From Hirudinaria manillensis (lineage: Eukaryota; Annelida; Clitellata; Hirudinida; Hirudinidae): DNA of 64,000 nucleotides. The DNA is taken from assembly GCA_034509925.1 (NCBI GenBank), contig CM067526.1, positions 11,370,510-11,434,509 on the forward strand. Reading direction: 5' to 3'. Below are positions 31,883-44,100 of this stretch, one piece after another. Both the position numbers and the translations under genes were made by a program. Under the pieces are notes generated by a model. It saw only the letters and a program-made list of their open reading frames with translations. It did not search any database and was not told where the DNA came from. The number at the start of each line of letters is the position of its first letter. The stretch's first letter is position 1.

Positions 31883-34800
31883 CCACACATATGTGTATAT
31901 ATATATATATATATACATATGTGTGCATATGTGTGTGACTGAAGGACACATTGGGTTGTTAATGAATATTTAATCAGCTTACAATAAAGGGACAAGAAAT
32001 TATGTGACAAAAAATAAGCAATGAGCAGACATTTAGTAACATGTATATTATTATTTAGTAACATGTATATTATTATTTAGTAACAGGTATATTATTATTT
32101 AGTAACATGTATAATACTTAGTAATACGTGCATAATATTATATTAAAAATGTCACTGAAGCATTCACAACATTAAAATCATTCATGATCTAACTAAATGT
32201 ACTCAGTGCTTATAATAAATTACACAACTCAGGTCAGACAACAATGAAATCAGTCATCAATCAAAATAAAAAAATAGAAATCCAAACCTGGCGGCAGTTT
32301 CCGGGTTATTCTTGGCACTGGAAGCCACGGCGAGGCTGGTTTTGGTCTCCTGTTTGTTCCTTCGAAGGGCTATGAACGGACCTTTGTGAAGGTCCCTCGT
32401 GGGAAGGTTCAAGAACTTGGCAGACTTGACGTTGTGTATCATGCTCTCGAAAAGTTCGCTCCTCAAGTGGGTGAAGCCGTTGTAGCTATGAAAATAAAAA
32501 AAAAACACAAAAAGATGGTGAAAATTAAAACTAAGCATAAAATTGAAAGTCACTTTAATTTGCTCTACAATGGAATCAATTCTGTTCTCAGCTTTGAGTA
32601 TGGAAAGTGGTAATGTTGATTTTGTTCAGTGTGTATTATGGCTAAACATTTTTGTTGAATTTTTATGGCTAATAATTTTTAAATTGACTTGAATAAAAGA
32701 TGTTTTAAATCTTTAGAAAATACTTCTCACAGGTGATCACAGAAGGTTACTTGATTCTTTGTCCATTCAGAAATCAATTGTTTTAAAATATTCATCGGAA
32801 TTAATCAAAATTATTTTTTAAAAACAATTGCAAACTAACTTGTAAGTCACGCCGGGAATTTCTTTCAAGTTGTCGTTGAGAGATATAACGGCCGTCATTT
32901 CACTGTCGAATGTCAATCGAAACTCCAATGACTTTCGTTATTAATTTATTATTAATTTATTATTAATTTATTATTAATTTATTATTAATTTATTATTAAT
33001 CAGCAAACACTTTAACAAACAGAAACAAATCAATTAAGTTACCTTCATAATTAATAAACACGTATCAAATGTAATGCAAACATTATGAAATAATGTGCAA
33101 TGTAATAAATACCATGCAATATAATAATAGAACATCTATTAATTTGAATATTAATGTCTTAATATTAATAATACCTCTTCCTTCCAATATAATTACGTAA
33201 TTAATTAATTAAGTAATAATCAGTCTAATTTAATAAATGCAAAAAAGTTGAGAAACACCTCAGAAGTTTTTCTTCCACTTCGACGAGAGGCTCCGACGAG
33301 TTCAAAGAAAGTTTCTGGAGGCAGTCGTCGAAGAAGGAGAGTCCGGCATCGTCCTTCGTACCCAGCGACCTCCCCTCGAGAAAGTGGCAGAAGTACTGCG
33401 TCCTCAGCATCTCCGAGAGGAACTTCTGGTAGGACTTGTCATGGGTTTTGAGGAAGCCTTTTTTTTTTGGATTAAAAATGAAGATGACAATTATAATAGC
33501 ACGAGAATTGGATGGGAAATGTAAAATTGTCTATGTTATTTCCCTGACGTTTTCTCTAAATAATAGCTAAATAATGACGAGGACCTAAGTAATGACAGGA
33601 ACAGCAACTAATAAATTAACTATTAACTAACTAATAAATATTAATAAATAATAACTGCAATAATAACAGCTAATCAAGATGCGCAAACCTGCCACATCAA
33701 ATAGTTTGCTGATGTCAAACTCTCCGTTCATGGTGGCTTCAGACACTGGAAGAAGATGGGACCGATAGCCTTTGAGAAGGTAAGCCATGAACCTTAAGAA
33801 GCATTCTTGGATCTGAACGTCCATCTTCCTCTGTTAAGCCAAAGTAGTATTAATGGTAAAAAAAACTTGAAACAATAAATCAATAAATAATCATATAATA
33901 ACCATATAATAATCAACATAACAATCAATTAATATCATCACCATCACCATCATCATCGTACAAAAAACGTTTTGTCGTCTGCTTCACTTCTACAAAGAAG
34001 GGGGACAAAAATAAAACGAGTCGAGTCATGAAGTTGCAAAATGTGGGAACGTTTCTAACGCTTTATGTAACGCTTTATGTAACGCTTTATGTAACGTCCT
34101 GTATAGAAACTTGTAAACAACAGCACTATCATCGCTTTCATCATCATCATCACCATCACCCTTATCATCATAATCATCATCATCATCATCACCTCCATTG
34201 TCATAACCATCAACATAGTAATAACAAATAATTGACAAACCAGAACAGATACAACAACAAAACATCACCTAGAAACACAGAACCAATCAAACTTCAATGT
34301 TTTTTTTTTGCTTTAAAACCAACACATCAAACGAAACATCAACTCGGTTCAAAGTTCGAAGGTCGAGTCGTGACCTTCCATCGAACTCGGCCATCCATTT
34401 TAAAACATAAAAAACAAATTATCTAAATAAGAAAACAAAACAAAATGCTCAGCATTCTATCCAAGTTTGTAACCATGACAACCTGCTTCTGCTGGTTCAG
34501 GGCATCCCTGATAGAAAAGCTTCCATGGCAGTCGAGGTCTCCTGGAGTCCCGGGACACGAGGGATCATTGACCAGGCTGTCGTAAAACTCCTCCAGGGAG
34601 TTCTTCAATGACTTCAATGCTTTCTGAAGTGGAAATGCAATGGATGGATGGATGGATGGATGGATGGATGGATGGACGGACGGACGGACGGATGGATGGA
34701 TGGATGGATGGATGGATGGATGGATGGATGGACGGACGGACGGACGGATGGATGAGCAGATGAGTTTATGGCTTGGACATGTTGATATGATTAACAATTT

Positions 34801-37800
34801 TCATCGAGATGTTAATTACAACAGGGCTCCGTTTTTGATGCTGTGATTACACAAAGATGTGGTGAATGATGAACAAGTAATTAACATTAATAAATAATAA
34901 TCATTTAATTATGCTGAAATGAATATTAATGATCTGATTACAATTGGAATATATAAGAAAAACCTTTGGCAAGATCTTAGGGGTGTCTCCACTTCTTTCT
35001 GATGACCTGAAATTGAAATCATAAATATATTCACGTCAGTTTTTTTTTTTTTTGAGAGGGGGAGACTCCCCATAATCCCCACTTGATTGAGGAAATGGTT
35101 TTGTTCTAACATTGCAAATAAATCATTTTAATTAGTACGAGCATTGTTTTTTTTTTTGTGGAAATTATCTTTAATTGGCATTAAACGTCAGGTAATTAAC
35201 GTGGAAGCAAAGAGAAATAGAATTTGGAAACGAGGTAATGAAAGCACGCCCGCATTATTCTTTTTACTGCTCAGATTCTGAGTGCAATACTGATCTCGCT
35301 TATTTATCATAATGACCTTCATCGTCGTTGTCATCATCATCATCATCATCAGCACCATCAGCACAAGTCAATTAGTAACTTGTAAAGCAATACTTAAATG
35401 ATGGCATTTACAAAGTACATCTGACGACGACTGACTTGCGTTTATAAATATACAAACAGTATTCAATAATAGAATATTATGAATATTCAAAGCTAATGTT
35501 AATAAGAATAATCTTTATAAAAAAATGAAGAGCTAATTCAAGACACCAACAGCTTGATGGACTGAGCGTCAAGGTCGACGTAGGTGATGTCCGAGGGCGG
35601 AGGGGGATCGGGGGCGTCAAAGTAGCAGGAGTCCAAACCTAGACGGGGGAAAGTACGGCGGACGTCAAAATCGACAGCGGCAAACAAATCGCTCAGACGC
35701 AATTACGCACGGCACAATTACGAGGCGATTACGCCAATTTGTGAATGAAAGTCAAACTGTTCGGTCAATTATGCGATTATCGAATTAATTGCCAGAGGTG
35801 GCGTAAATTCCCACCTATAATGAACGGGGTTGGGGAATAAACAATCTCTGACAGTTGCAGGGGACACAACGGCACGTAAGGACACTGCCACGTGAAAGGA
35901 AAGATTATCTGAAATTTTAGAAACAATTACTTTTAAACATTCATTGACATTTATTTTCATTTGTTTATTAAGAAATGTTAAATGATGATGTTTTAAATTT
36001 AATTAATATATATTAATTAAATGCTTAAAAAATCATCCATTTGAATAATGATGTTAATAACGTAAGTATTGAAAAAAAATTAAATGTTTAATTTAATGAA
36101 GTTTGAATAATTATTGTTATAATTCTTCTTCTTCTTAGGTAAACATTAAAAGCCTCAAAAGGATCGACCCTTTGTTCCTGCTAATTGTATCAACTATTCA
36201 AACTTTAGTTTCAAAAGCCAACGAGAAAAACGTGAACGAAGTGAAAATGAGTACGTAGTAATCATCATCATCTCCTCCTCATCATCATCATCGTCATCAT
36301 CATCATCATCATCATGTCATCATCATCCAAGCATCCAAGCAAAACTTCTGACAATTTCAAACTGACTTTGAAAATAGTCCGACAATGCTAAGCAGAAACC
36401 GAGTCGTTTCAATTTCAAGAAAAAAAAATACTGAGAGAGAAACGAAATTCTAATCAAATGCTTATTTAGGCATTAACAAACAATGGTTACCATGGAAATG
36501 GTTTCCGCGATGCAGGTCAGGAGGTCGGGACGGATGGAGTGGACGACGATTTTGTGCTCGAGGAGGACGCAGACGAGGATGCTGAGGCAGACGTCGGGTC
36601 CCAGGTTGAGCAGGAACTTGGAGAAGGATGCTCCACTGTTTAAAGGTTAAAGGTTAGGCAGCTTTGAATTCGTGAACTCACAAACGAATGGATGGATGAA
36701 TGAATGAATGCATGAATGAAATTTAAATGAATTTATATATTTCAAGCATAAGAACAAAAACGAATCCTTAAAGGTTATGTTTTAAGACTTGGATTTCCCA
36801 TAGAGTAGTCAATGCAGACTCAAAAATTAAAAAGTGATGGTAAATATCGAAGAAAAAAAAACAATATATTTATATACAATACAACAGCAACAATTTCTCT
36901 ACCTTTTTGGCAATGGAGTTTCATCTGGTTGGACAAGAACAATCTCCTCATTGGTCAGCTGCTCAAACATCAAACTGCTTATTAATAAATATCTATAAAA
37001 AAAAATTTCTCAAATATTTCCACAACAAAATCATCAAATAAGTAATTAAATAAATAAATAAATAAATTTGAAATCAACCTGGATGGATATGTATGGCCTC
37101 TCTGGAGATGGAAAGGGAATTTCATTGAAAAACTGGGAGATGTACCTAAAATAAAACAACCAGCCTGTGAATGACTCATATGTGGCTTATAAAAAATGAA
37201 AGCTAATTATGCATATTGGTAATTATGTATGCTTAAAATCTGAATATTATAACTAGTAATGATGGCAACAATATTAAACTTGCTCTAACACTAACAGTGA
37301 TAGTATTGATAATTCAAAAATTAATCAATTTATAATCAACTCCTAATAAATAGTTACTTTCATATTTGTGAATAAAATGCTTGCTTATATTTCTCTACTG
37401 TCACAATGTTTACCTTTCTATAGGGATGGCCTGTGGACCAGACACAGAAATCCTATACAAATAGAGCAGGAACTTTTTAAATGCTTCAAAGAAAGGCCAC
37501 TTTGAAATCAGACAGATCGACTGAAAGGTAAAAAAAAACTCAATTACATTGTTGATTGTATTTACATTATTGAAATCTAAGTATAAATTTATAAATTGAT
37601 TGCAATTGATTAAAAATTACAGATACTTCTAAAGTTAGGCAAAAACTCTAGCCAGCAAACCTGATTCTGTTGATAGACGTACTTTTCCTTGCTGCTGCCC
37701 TCGCTCTCGGAGCTCTTGTGACCTTGAACTCCGTTGAGCTCTGGTTCCTCGTTAAAAAACTCTTCCTGTTCTTTGGTGAGAAATTCCGAGTCGAAGTCCT

Positions 37801-38879
37801 TGTAGAATACAACCGAGGCCCCGTAGCACTTCTGGCCAATTTGGTCTGTCAAGACGAAGGTGGAAAAAACTGGCAAAGGATGTCTGCTGTTGGCGCACCA
37901 TCTCTCGACAGTGGCTCCGAGAGGCAGGCAGAACATGGGCAGCTGGGTCGGCAAAGCCAGGCTCGGATGATCCTCCGTCGGGTATCGGAAGAGCAGCTCT
38001 GGTAAGAAAATATCAAAGAAAAATGTTCCACGTGCAATACTGCAAGTGAAGTAAACAATCATTTAATGGACACAACCTGCATTGTAAGTCAAACATTTGT
38101 TTTTGATAAAAGACTTTCTGTAGCAGAGAAAGATGTCAGAGCCCAACTGGAAAAAAAAACGTAACTTTGAACGTTAACTTTGGCACAACATTTGAGTAAT
38201 AAATAAATAGGCTTTAATACCATCCCAAGATTCAGATTTTTTTCTATTTTGTGGAAAGCATAAGGTACTGTTTCTCCCTGTTTTGATAATTACGTGGTCA
38301 TTTCCAAGCACTTTGAACTTGAAATTTAGCTCAAAAATACTTACTTTCCCTGGTAACAAAACACATATGTCGCTCACAGCCAAAGTATCCCATTCCACAA
38401 AATCTTCGGCTTGGCAGAAACTCAAATAGATTTTCTCGCCAGATATGTTGCTAACATTTGCTGATCTACCATAAGGAGTTTTGGTAATCACTTTGCAAGC
38501 TGGTTTTGTCTGAACATTTTCACTGTGATAAATAATCCTAAAAACGCAACAACAAAAAATCACATTGTTTATAAAAATATTGAAACAAACTGAATTACCC
38601 TATATCCACTATTGGAGGTGTATTTCTCCCCCTTTTGAAACAAATATAAAATTCTTGTGCCCTAAGACTGCCGTGGTTTAAATTTGCTGAAAATTTCGTA
38701 GGAGTAAACTCCAAGCATTCATATCCTTTCGGTGGAGTTTCTCCCTGAGTTTTATTGATTAAAACTATATCGATTATTGGAAGCTTCGGTAGAGTTGGAC
38801 TATCAATAGGTTCCTGTTCAATGACTTTCTCAGGTAGTCCAGCAACAAAGAAATAATTTACAACTTTATTTTCTTCCAT
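26106..38879 (-). CDS. DENND4: DENND4/Crag family Rab guanine-nucleotide exchange factor
   Basis: DENND4 proteins (Drosophila Crag) activate Rab GTPases, chiefly Rab10/Rab11, in membrane traffic. Exons in transcript order: 38599-38879, 38345-38537, 38077-38146, 37661-37998, 37414-37520, 37079-37145, 36903-36958, 36491-36635, 35815-35908, 35545-35638, 34964-35006, 34483-34623, 33689-33830, 33259-33457, 32840-32931, 32288-32485, 31673-31817, 31188-31316, 30672-30780, 30368-30547, 29392-29808, 28979-29195, 28433-28484, 28292-28350, 27895-28039, 27424-27489, 27141-27240, 26833-26881, 26461-26633, 26106-26245. All junctions agree in phase except 33259 to 32931. The product is about 1,410 residues, shorter than Crag or human DENND4 (about 1,650-1,900) because the Ser-rich middle is short. 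The start [16 protein letters not shown] matches the family start. The stop is TGA at 26106-26108 after VFRQLHLP. Confidence 0.9.
26306..26447. repeat. (ATTC)n array next to a DENND4 donor
   Basis: About 33 copies of ATTC with an ACTC patch lie in the last DENND4 intron. On the transcribed strand the array starts about 14 bases after the donor of exon 26461-26633. Confidence 0.95.
28433..29195 (-). CDS. DENND4: DENND4 gene, exons encoding a CxxC...CxxC metal site
   Basis: The exon 28979-29195 ends ...[14 protein letters not shown] with [12 protein letters not shown], and the next exon (28433-28484) continues [17 protein letters not shown]. Together they give CxxC...CxxC, a zinc-ribbon-like site seen at the same place in DENND4. 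The two halves are split by an intron that begins with the (TCAC)n array. Exons 28292-28350 and 27895-28039 follow with [16 protein letters not shown], the conserved C-terminal segment. Confidence 0.85.
28838..28967. repeat. (GTGA)n array next to a DENND4 donor
   Basis: About 32 nearly perfect copies of GTGA ((TCAC)n on the transcribed strand) start roughly a dozen bases after the donor of the exon 28979-29195. Confidence 0.95.
30045..30330. repeat. 12/24-bp minisatellite in a DENND4 intron
   Basis: Alternating 12-bp units attacatttaca and attacatttata give a 24-bp higher-order repeat of roughly a dozen copies. It lies about 40 bp past the donor of exon 30368-30547. The long open frames across it in two frames reflect a 12-bp period without stops, not coding. 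Confidence 0.95.
30672..32485 (-). CDS. DENND4: DENND4 gene, PPR-like helical exons
   Basis: Four exons encode helical repeats placed as in DENND4 after the DENN module: [15 protein letters not shown] with [32 protein letters not shown], the pentatricopeptide-like pair [19 protein letters not shown] and NVTTYGYYN, then [20 protein letters not shown]. Known family members carry the same PPR-like unit; its ligand is not established as far as I know. Confidence 0.85.
31834..31935. repeat. (TG)n/(TA)n dinucleotide tract
   Basis: Alternating TG and TA runs, with catatgtg blocks, lie in the DENND4 intron about 17 bp upstream of the acceptor of exon 31673-31817 on the transcribed strand. Confidence 0.85.
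32036..32110. repeat. 20-bp tandem repeat, about four copies
   Basis: Four copies of a 20-bp unit (tattatttagtaacatgta) lie in a DENND4 intron. Confidence 0.85.
32936..33000. repeat. 11-bp tandem repeat abutting a DENND4 exon
   Basis: Six copies of ttattaattta sit within about 5-8 bp of the acceptor side of exon 32840-32931, leaving no pyrimidine tract there. This is the one DENND4 junction whose phase does not fit. Confidence 0.85.
34641..34754. repeat. (GGAT)n with (GGAC)n blocks
   Basis: A tetranucleotide array alternates blocks of GGAT and GGAC. It lies about 18 bp upstream (transcribed strand) of the acceptor of DENND4 exon 34483-34623. The same composite, on the other strand, is at 57319-57570. 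Confidence 0.95.
35545..38879 (-). CDS. DENND4: DENND4 gene, MABP and DENN domain exons 1-10
   Basis: The N-terminus carries an MABP domain (roughly residues 35-190): [61 protein letters not shown]. The upstream DENN part begins [20 protein letters not shown] and [11 protein letters not shown], continues [16 protein letters not shown], and after an acidic insertion resumes [19 protein letters not shown] and [13 protein letters not shown]. The central DENN core reads [88 protein letters not shown]. These are the surfaces that engage the Rab in this family. Exons 11-14 (34964-33259) continue the DENN region. Confidence 0.9.
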
Positions 38880-39068
38880 AATTGTTCAACAAATGACTAA
38901 ATATCAACATTCAATCACCCCGAGGAATGGAGCCGAAACGAAACCAACACCAACAAATTTCAAAACAAATCTGTATGGGACCTGCGAAATTAAATGCATC
39001 GATTACAATTTTGCACAAAATTGCAATTATTTTTCAATTTAATTATTCGATAAATATAAGAAACCACC
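38880..39068. promoter_or_regulatory. putative divergent promoter, DENND4 / small gene
   Basis: Only 189 bp separate the DENND4 start codon (minus) from the ATG of a small plus-strand frame preceded by accacc. No TATA box is evident. A shared divergent promoter is inferred from spacing alone and depends on the small gene being real. Confidence 0.35.
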
Positions 39069-39705
39069 ATGTTATCATTGTTAGACGTTCTTAAAGAGAT
39101 AAAGCAGACATTTACGAAATTCCATCTTCCAATAGTAGATTTCCAACTCCTAACAGCAAATATTCCTGATGTAGTTTCCAAAACAAATGATTCGATGTGT
39201 GTCTCTTAACCTCAGCAACAATATGTACGTCATCTCCGAATGGCTTGCCTACAAATTCTATTGATGCTTAATTATCACCTCAGAACAAGTTATGGCATTC
39301 GTCGAAGACGTGCCAAATTGGCTGCTGCTTCTATTTAAAGCTTCTGAGTCTAATAAGACATTTAGACCCGAGGAAGCAGAGCGGTTGAATCATTATTTCT
39401 TATTGCCAGGAAACTCTTGAATAACGAGAAGCAAACGACCCATCAGAAATCATTCAAATATTACAACAAAATTGTTTCTTGAGGGAATTTGCGATAGTGT
39501 GAGACATGCAATTGTTGAAAATGTCTCTTCTCAAAATTCTCAGAGCAACTTACTTTGGCATATCGATATCCTCATTTCAACCACTTCGAGAAAAACGTCA
39601 CAAATACTTCAAAATGCTTATAAAATTATAAATACTACTTTCTATGAGTTTGGATGTCCTTTAGACATTAGATGTTACACCTCCTTGATCCTAAGTCATT
39701 AAAAT
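39069..39705 (+). pseudogene. small unresolved gene, possibly broken
   Basis: I do not recognise it with confidence. An ATG at 39069 in a good context (accaccATG) opens a 46-codon frame (MLSLLDVLKEIKQTFTKFH...). After a possible 70-bp intron (donor ATAT|GTACGT, acceptor cctcag) an open stretch at about 39286-39410 reads EQVMAFVEDVPNW and RPEEAERLNHYFLLP. The next protein-like stretch (DPSEIIQILQQNCFLREF, about 39440-39500) is in another frame, and the last (SNLLWHIDILISTTSRKTSQ to LILSH, stop at 39700-39702) returns to the earlier frame. The W-x-x-D-I...S pattern resembles the COMM domain, but weakly. Either small introns were missed or the gene is degenerate. Confidence 0.35.
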
Positions 39706-39909
39706 GTAGTTTGATGATTCGTTTCACAAGAGTAGAATTACATAGAATTAGCTTCTAGGTGAAAGAGCTGTAAAAGACGGCATTCTCTAATTCAGAGAAA
39801 ATCATCCAATACTTCAAGTCCAACAGTCGCCAGGTCATTGCTAGGTCAGATAGCTCTAGTATTCCTGGCGTAGTATAGCTTGTGAAACTGAGAGATCTGC
39901 TTCTGTACT

Positions 39910-39981
39910 TCCCTAGTAGTCTAGTGGTTAGGATTCGGCGCTCTCACCGCCGCGGCCGGGGTTCGATTCCCCGCTAGGGAG
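39910..39981 (+). tRNA. tRNA-Glu (anticodon CTC)
   Basis: A 72-nt cloverleaf is complete: acceptor tccctag pairs with ctaggga (39974-39980), discriminator G at 39981, anticodon stem cggcg/cgccg (39936-39940 and 39948-39952) around the loop ctctcac with CTC at 39943-39945, and T-arm cggggttcgattccccg. The internal promoter is intact: A box tagtctagtgg and B box ggttcgattcc. It reads GAG codons. No intron. Confidence 0.96.
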
Positions 39982-40002
39982 TCGGGCGTGGTTTTACCCG
40001 AC
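39981..40002 (+). terminator. Pol III terminator and small hairpin after tRNA-Glu
   Basis: A T4 run at 39992-39995 is the first terminator-like signal after the tRNA. It lies in the loop of a short hairpin, gtcggg (39981-39986) pairing with cccgac (39997-40002). The T run itself is the expected signal for Pol III; the hairpin may be incidental. Confidence 0.55.
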
Positions 40003-41109
40003 GTCCCTTGGTTGTTACCATGGGCAACCTTTTAGTCTATTTTTCGAAACGTTAATTTAGACTTAAAATAAAAAACTTAAAACGTTTATTTATATTTAAA
40101 TTCTTCAACGATTTGCTTTCACAAATAAACAAATGGCCGAACAACTTTTCGAGTACTTTTTTATAAGTCTTCCAGACCCCCCTGTCGAAAACGACTGAAA
40201 AGAGGTCTTTGCTCTAAAATAATTGCCCATCAAGTCACAAATATATTTATTTTCAAAAGGAACCATTCATTCACTAACTCTTTCACATAAGCAATAATTT
40301 AACTGTAACCCCTCCTCCAAACATCTTAACCCAGCAGTCTCTAATAATCGAGGAAGTATGAATAGCTCTTAATACCAAATTAAACTCAACTCCAGTAATT
40401 CAAAGAGACTTGCCATACGTTTTTCTTTTTCTTTTTTTTTTAAAGAAATTACTAAAATTACATCTCGTCAAAGCATCAATGCACACATGTCATCGATAAA
40501 CATCCAGGTTTCAGCTGCTTTGTGCCGCCTTGAAGTTTTATTAACTATTAACGAAATACCATCTTCCTTATAAAAGGTATTCTTGCTAAACTATTTAGAA
40601 AGCTGCTTAATATAAGCTGATATTGTAATTTTAATTATGTAAGCTTTGCTATGATACTGATGGAATTTCCCAGTTAGGTCTATAAAAGTTCGACCTTTTG
40701 CTGTCACGTCGTTTTTAACTTGAATTTTGGAAGCTGTTTGTGGCGGTTGGTTAAGGTCTGTCGTTCTCGCTGGCTTTTATAATTAATTGGCGGTTGACTT
40801 TGTTTTGTTTTGAGTGTCTTAGCTTCGCTGTTAAATGCGCTCTTTTCGTAGCATTTGTCATCGTTACAAAAATGAAAGCGGAGAACATTGGTTTAGCTAA
40901 TCGAAAATCGGTTTTTGAAGACGTATTTATTTTCGTAATGTACTCATACTGCAAAAGTGAGGGTTTTCCATGCAAAAGTTACAAAGAGAAATCGATTTAT
41001 TTTGTATTTGTGTTGTTAAGTGAATAATTGAGTACTAAATAATTAAATCATGGCAGGGAGTTTTTTGGAAGATCTGTAATGACCCAGTAGGGAAAAAGCA
41101 AGATATGTC
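40003..41109. other. spacer between tRNA-Glu and the coiled-coil gene
   Basis: No supported gene. A 78-codon (+) frame at 40794-41027 and a (-) frame over nearly the same bases are both open and neither looks like a known protein. The last 100 bp probably hold the 5' UTR of the gene starting at 41110. Confidence 0.5.
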
Positions 41110-44100
41110 ATGGATGAAAGGTACAATTACGAATTATCAGAGATTGTTGATGAACGTTGGCAGGGGTCCCCCAACATGAAAGAACTGTCAGGCGATCTGG
41201 ACTCAATGGACTTGAAACTCTTGAACTTCACTGATCTTTGCTCTGCATCTGATGGGAATATTGATAATTGGGAAACTGGTAATAAAATTTATTATTCTAT
41301 TTTTTTAAAATTTAGTTTTGTGAGTTGCTAAAACCTTATTTAGACTTTGTTTTGTCATTTTTATTAAAACCATGGTGAATGGGTAAATATTTAGGGTAAA
41401 AAGGTAAAAAAATTATATTTAAAAGTTTTTGTAAAAATTCTCATCATTTATAAATGATTAACTAAGAGTTCATGTCAATGGAAACACAAAATGAAAGTGG
41501 GGACAATACGTCATTCAATGGATATAAATTTGGATTTGAATCAAATGGTTGCGGGGAGAAGCCAACGGCCATTGCTGAAGGAAGGTTCCCTGAAAACACG
41601 TCCTCCATCTTTTCTGATTTGGAGGTTCAATATATTGATGTTAATGTTTGAAATAAATATTTTTAAATATCCTTGTACATTTGCATTTATATTTAGACCT
41701 TTAGAATGCCTTGCATATCCTAATAGGATGTGAAGGTACTTTGATCTGCCATTCGCAGAGGGTCCTGCATTTGTGGTTGCGGACACGACACATAAAATCT
41801 GTTGCAATTATTGCCGCATGCAGGTTGCCACACAATGGGTCAACCTGCAGGCAGAGAACTTTATATTTTTTCTCATTCTGCTAAAAGATTGTTTTCATAT
41901 TTTAGGAGAAATCTTTTGACTTTGCTTTCAGGTACATTTTATTTGCGAATAATATTTTCTTCAATTTTTTTAGTTTTCCTTTTAGTATCCTTATTTGACT
42001 GCCTCATTTATTTTTATAAGAAAGGTTTATTATATTTGTTGATATATTATTGATGTTTCAGGAAATTAATGAGTTAACATCTTTTGAGATAATATTTGTT
42101 ACTCAGAGCAATGAGAATTTTTTCACTTTCACTGGTTTAGGAGATATTTACCAATCTGTTATGTCTCATGTTAGGGTTAGGCTTTAGTTGGGCTTTATAC
42201 TGCATTGGTTCTTGTAACTGTATTATAATGGCTTGCAGTTTGGTTACAAAGCATTCAGTAGTAAATTACTACAAGCAATGTCAACATGCATAATAAGAAT
42301 ATGCAACCTTGCATGCACTATCAGGAATATCTGGGGGAGCAATAAGATAAATGGCAACATCTTGCTATTAGAGATGGGGCACTCAAAAGATTTGCAAAAT
42401 GGAAGTATTGGAAAAAAATGTTTACATGCATTTGAGTTTCATTTGCTCTGATGCATTGCTTTGCTTGTCACTTCTCACTTTTATCAATTTAAAATCATCT
42501 CCAATGGAGATTCTCCACAGACTAGGCATGTCAGACCCTTATCCTGCAGGATGCATGCACCTTTTTGCAGTCCTCAAAACTAATTCTAAATCAGAAAATG
42601 ATCAGTGCTTTACAAAAAGAAATTAATGTTGACAACTGAAAATTTAGCTCATTTTCCTATATGCAGAGAAAGGAAAGACAACATGGAATAGTATTCTAAC
42701 AAGTAGTGTTACCAAGTGAAAGTTATTTATGTATAATTTAGATGTAATTTTTTAGAATATTTGCCTTATGTTAAACTTTTCTGATGGGTTCATGTGCCAT
42801 GACATCGTTTTTGGATAACTGTGCATTTAAAATATTTGTTTGAAAATAAATAAAATATATATGTGGCCAATCATAGAGATGACCCACGTGACCTATGTGG
42901 TCCTCATAAATGTGTAGCCCTCAGGTGTCCATGAGTTTGACATGCCTGCCCATGGATATCAGCATTTTCTAAGCTTTGTTTTGGCTTCAAATTGTTTTAT
43001 AAACTTGAATCCCAGTTTATATTATTTTATTCTGATTATGATCTGAAGAATTGAGTAAAACAAATATAATGAAAGAATTAATGTGATATTATTTCACTGG
43101 CCCATGCTAGCCATTATCAGCTTGTTGCAAAAATTACATTGGATTCAAATGATTTCTGAGGACAATTTTGGCTGAAAGTGAATTGGTCATTGATTTATGG
43201 TACTCATTTCTCTTAAGAAATTGCCATGATGGGTATCTGGCTGAATCACTTAAAGATTGTGCTCAGTCTCTCTTGAATATCTTGGAAAAGATCACAAAGT
43301 CTGAACATGATGGAGAAAAACTGGAAAATGCCACCCCTGAGGAGGTGAACAAATTATGTTTTCTTGGATTGTTGCTTACTTTTACTAAAATCATCTGAAT
43401 CTATATTTGAAATCACTTTATTATCAAAATATTGTTACCAATTTCAAAGCATTTACTAGATGCTTTTAATGGTATTCTTAAGCATTGCTTATTTAGATTT
43501 TTTGTGCCAGTTGAAAATGAAAATGTTGGAAAAAAGAGTGAGGGATTTACAGGAAAAGAACATCAGATTAACTTTCATGAGAGATTTATTGCTTGAAGAA
43601 CTTGCAAAACCAAAGATAGATACAAAAGTATGTCCATTCATATTTATATTTTCTTGGTTTGGTAAAATTTGATCGGGTATAACAGCCTTCACTCTTAACT
43701 CTTCTGGCTTGATAAGCCCTATTTAAATTTATCATATGAACTAAAGCTGTTTAGAGATTACCATGATTCACAATCTCTGTTAAGTCAAAAGATGATTCTC
43801 TGAACCAAATGAACCATATTTCAATATACTTATTCTTTCTCCTGTTATTTCAGTGGTAACATTTGGTTAAATTTACAGCTAAAGGTTTTGCAAGATAAGT
43901 TCAGATATGCAAATTCTCTTGCCAAACTAGCATCGGAAAAAAAGCATTCTCTGGAAGAGGAACTAAAGCGACTCAGGAGACATGCACAATTCATTCAAAT
44001 CAGAGTTAGTCACCAGCCAATCACAATCATCCATATTAACATAGCGAATAATTTGCACAACTAGCCTGATGTCACATGCATTGAATATCATAAGTGCCTG

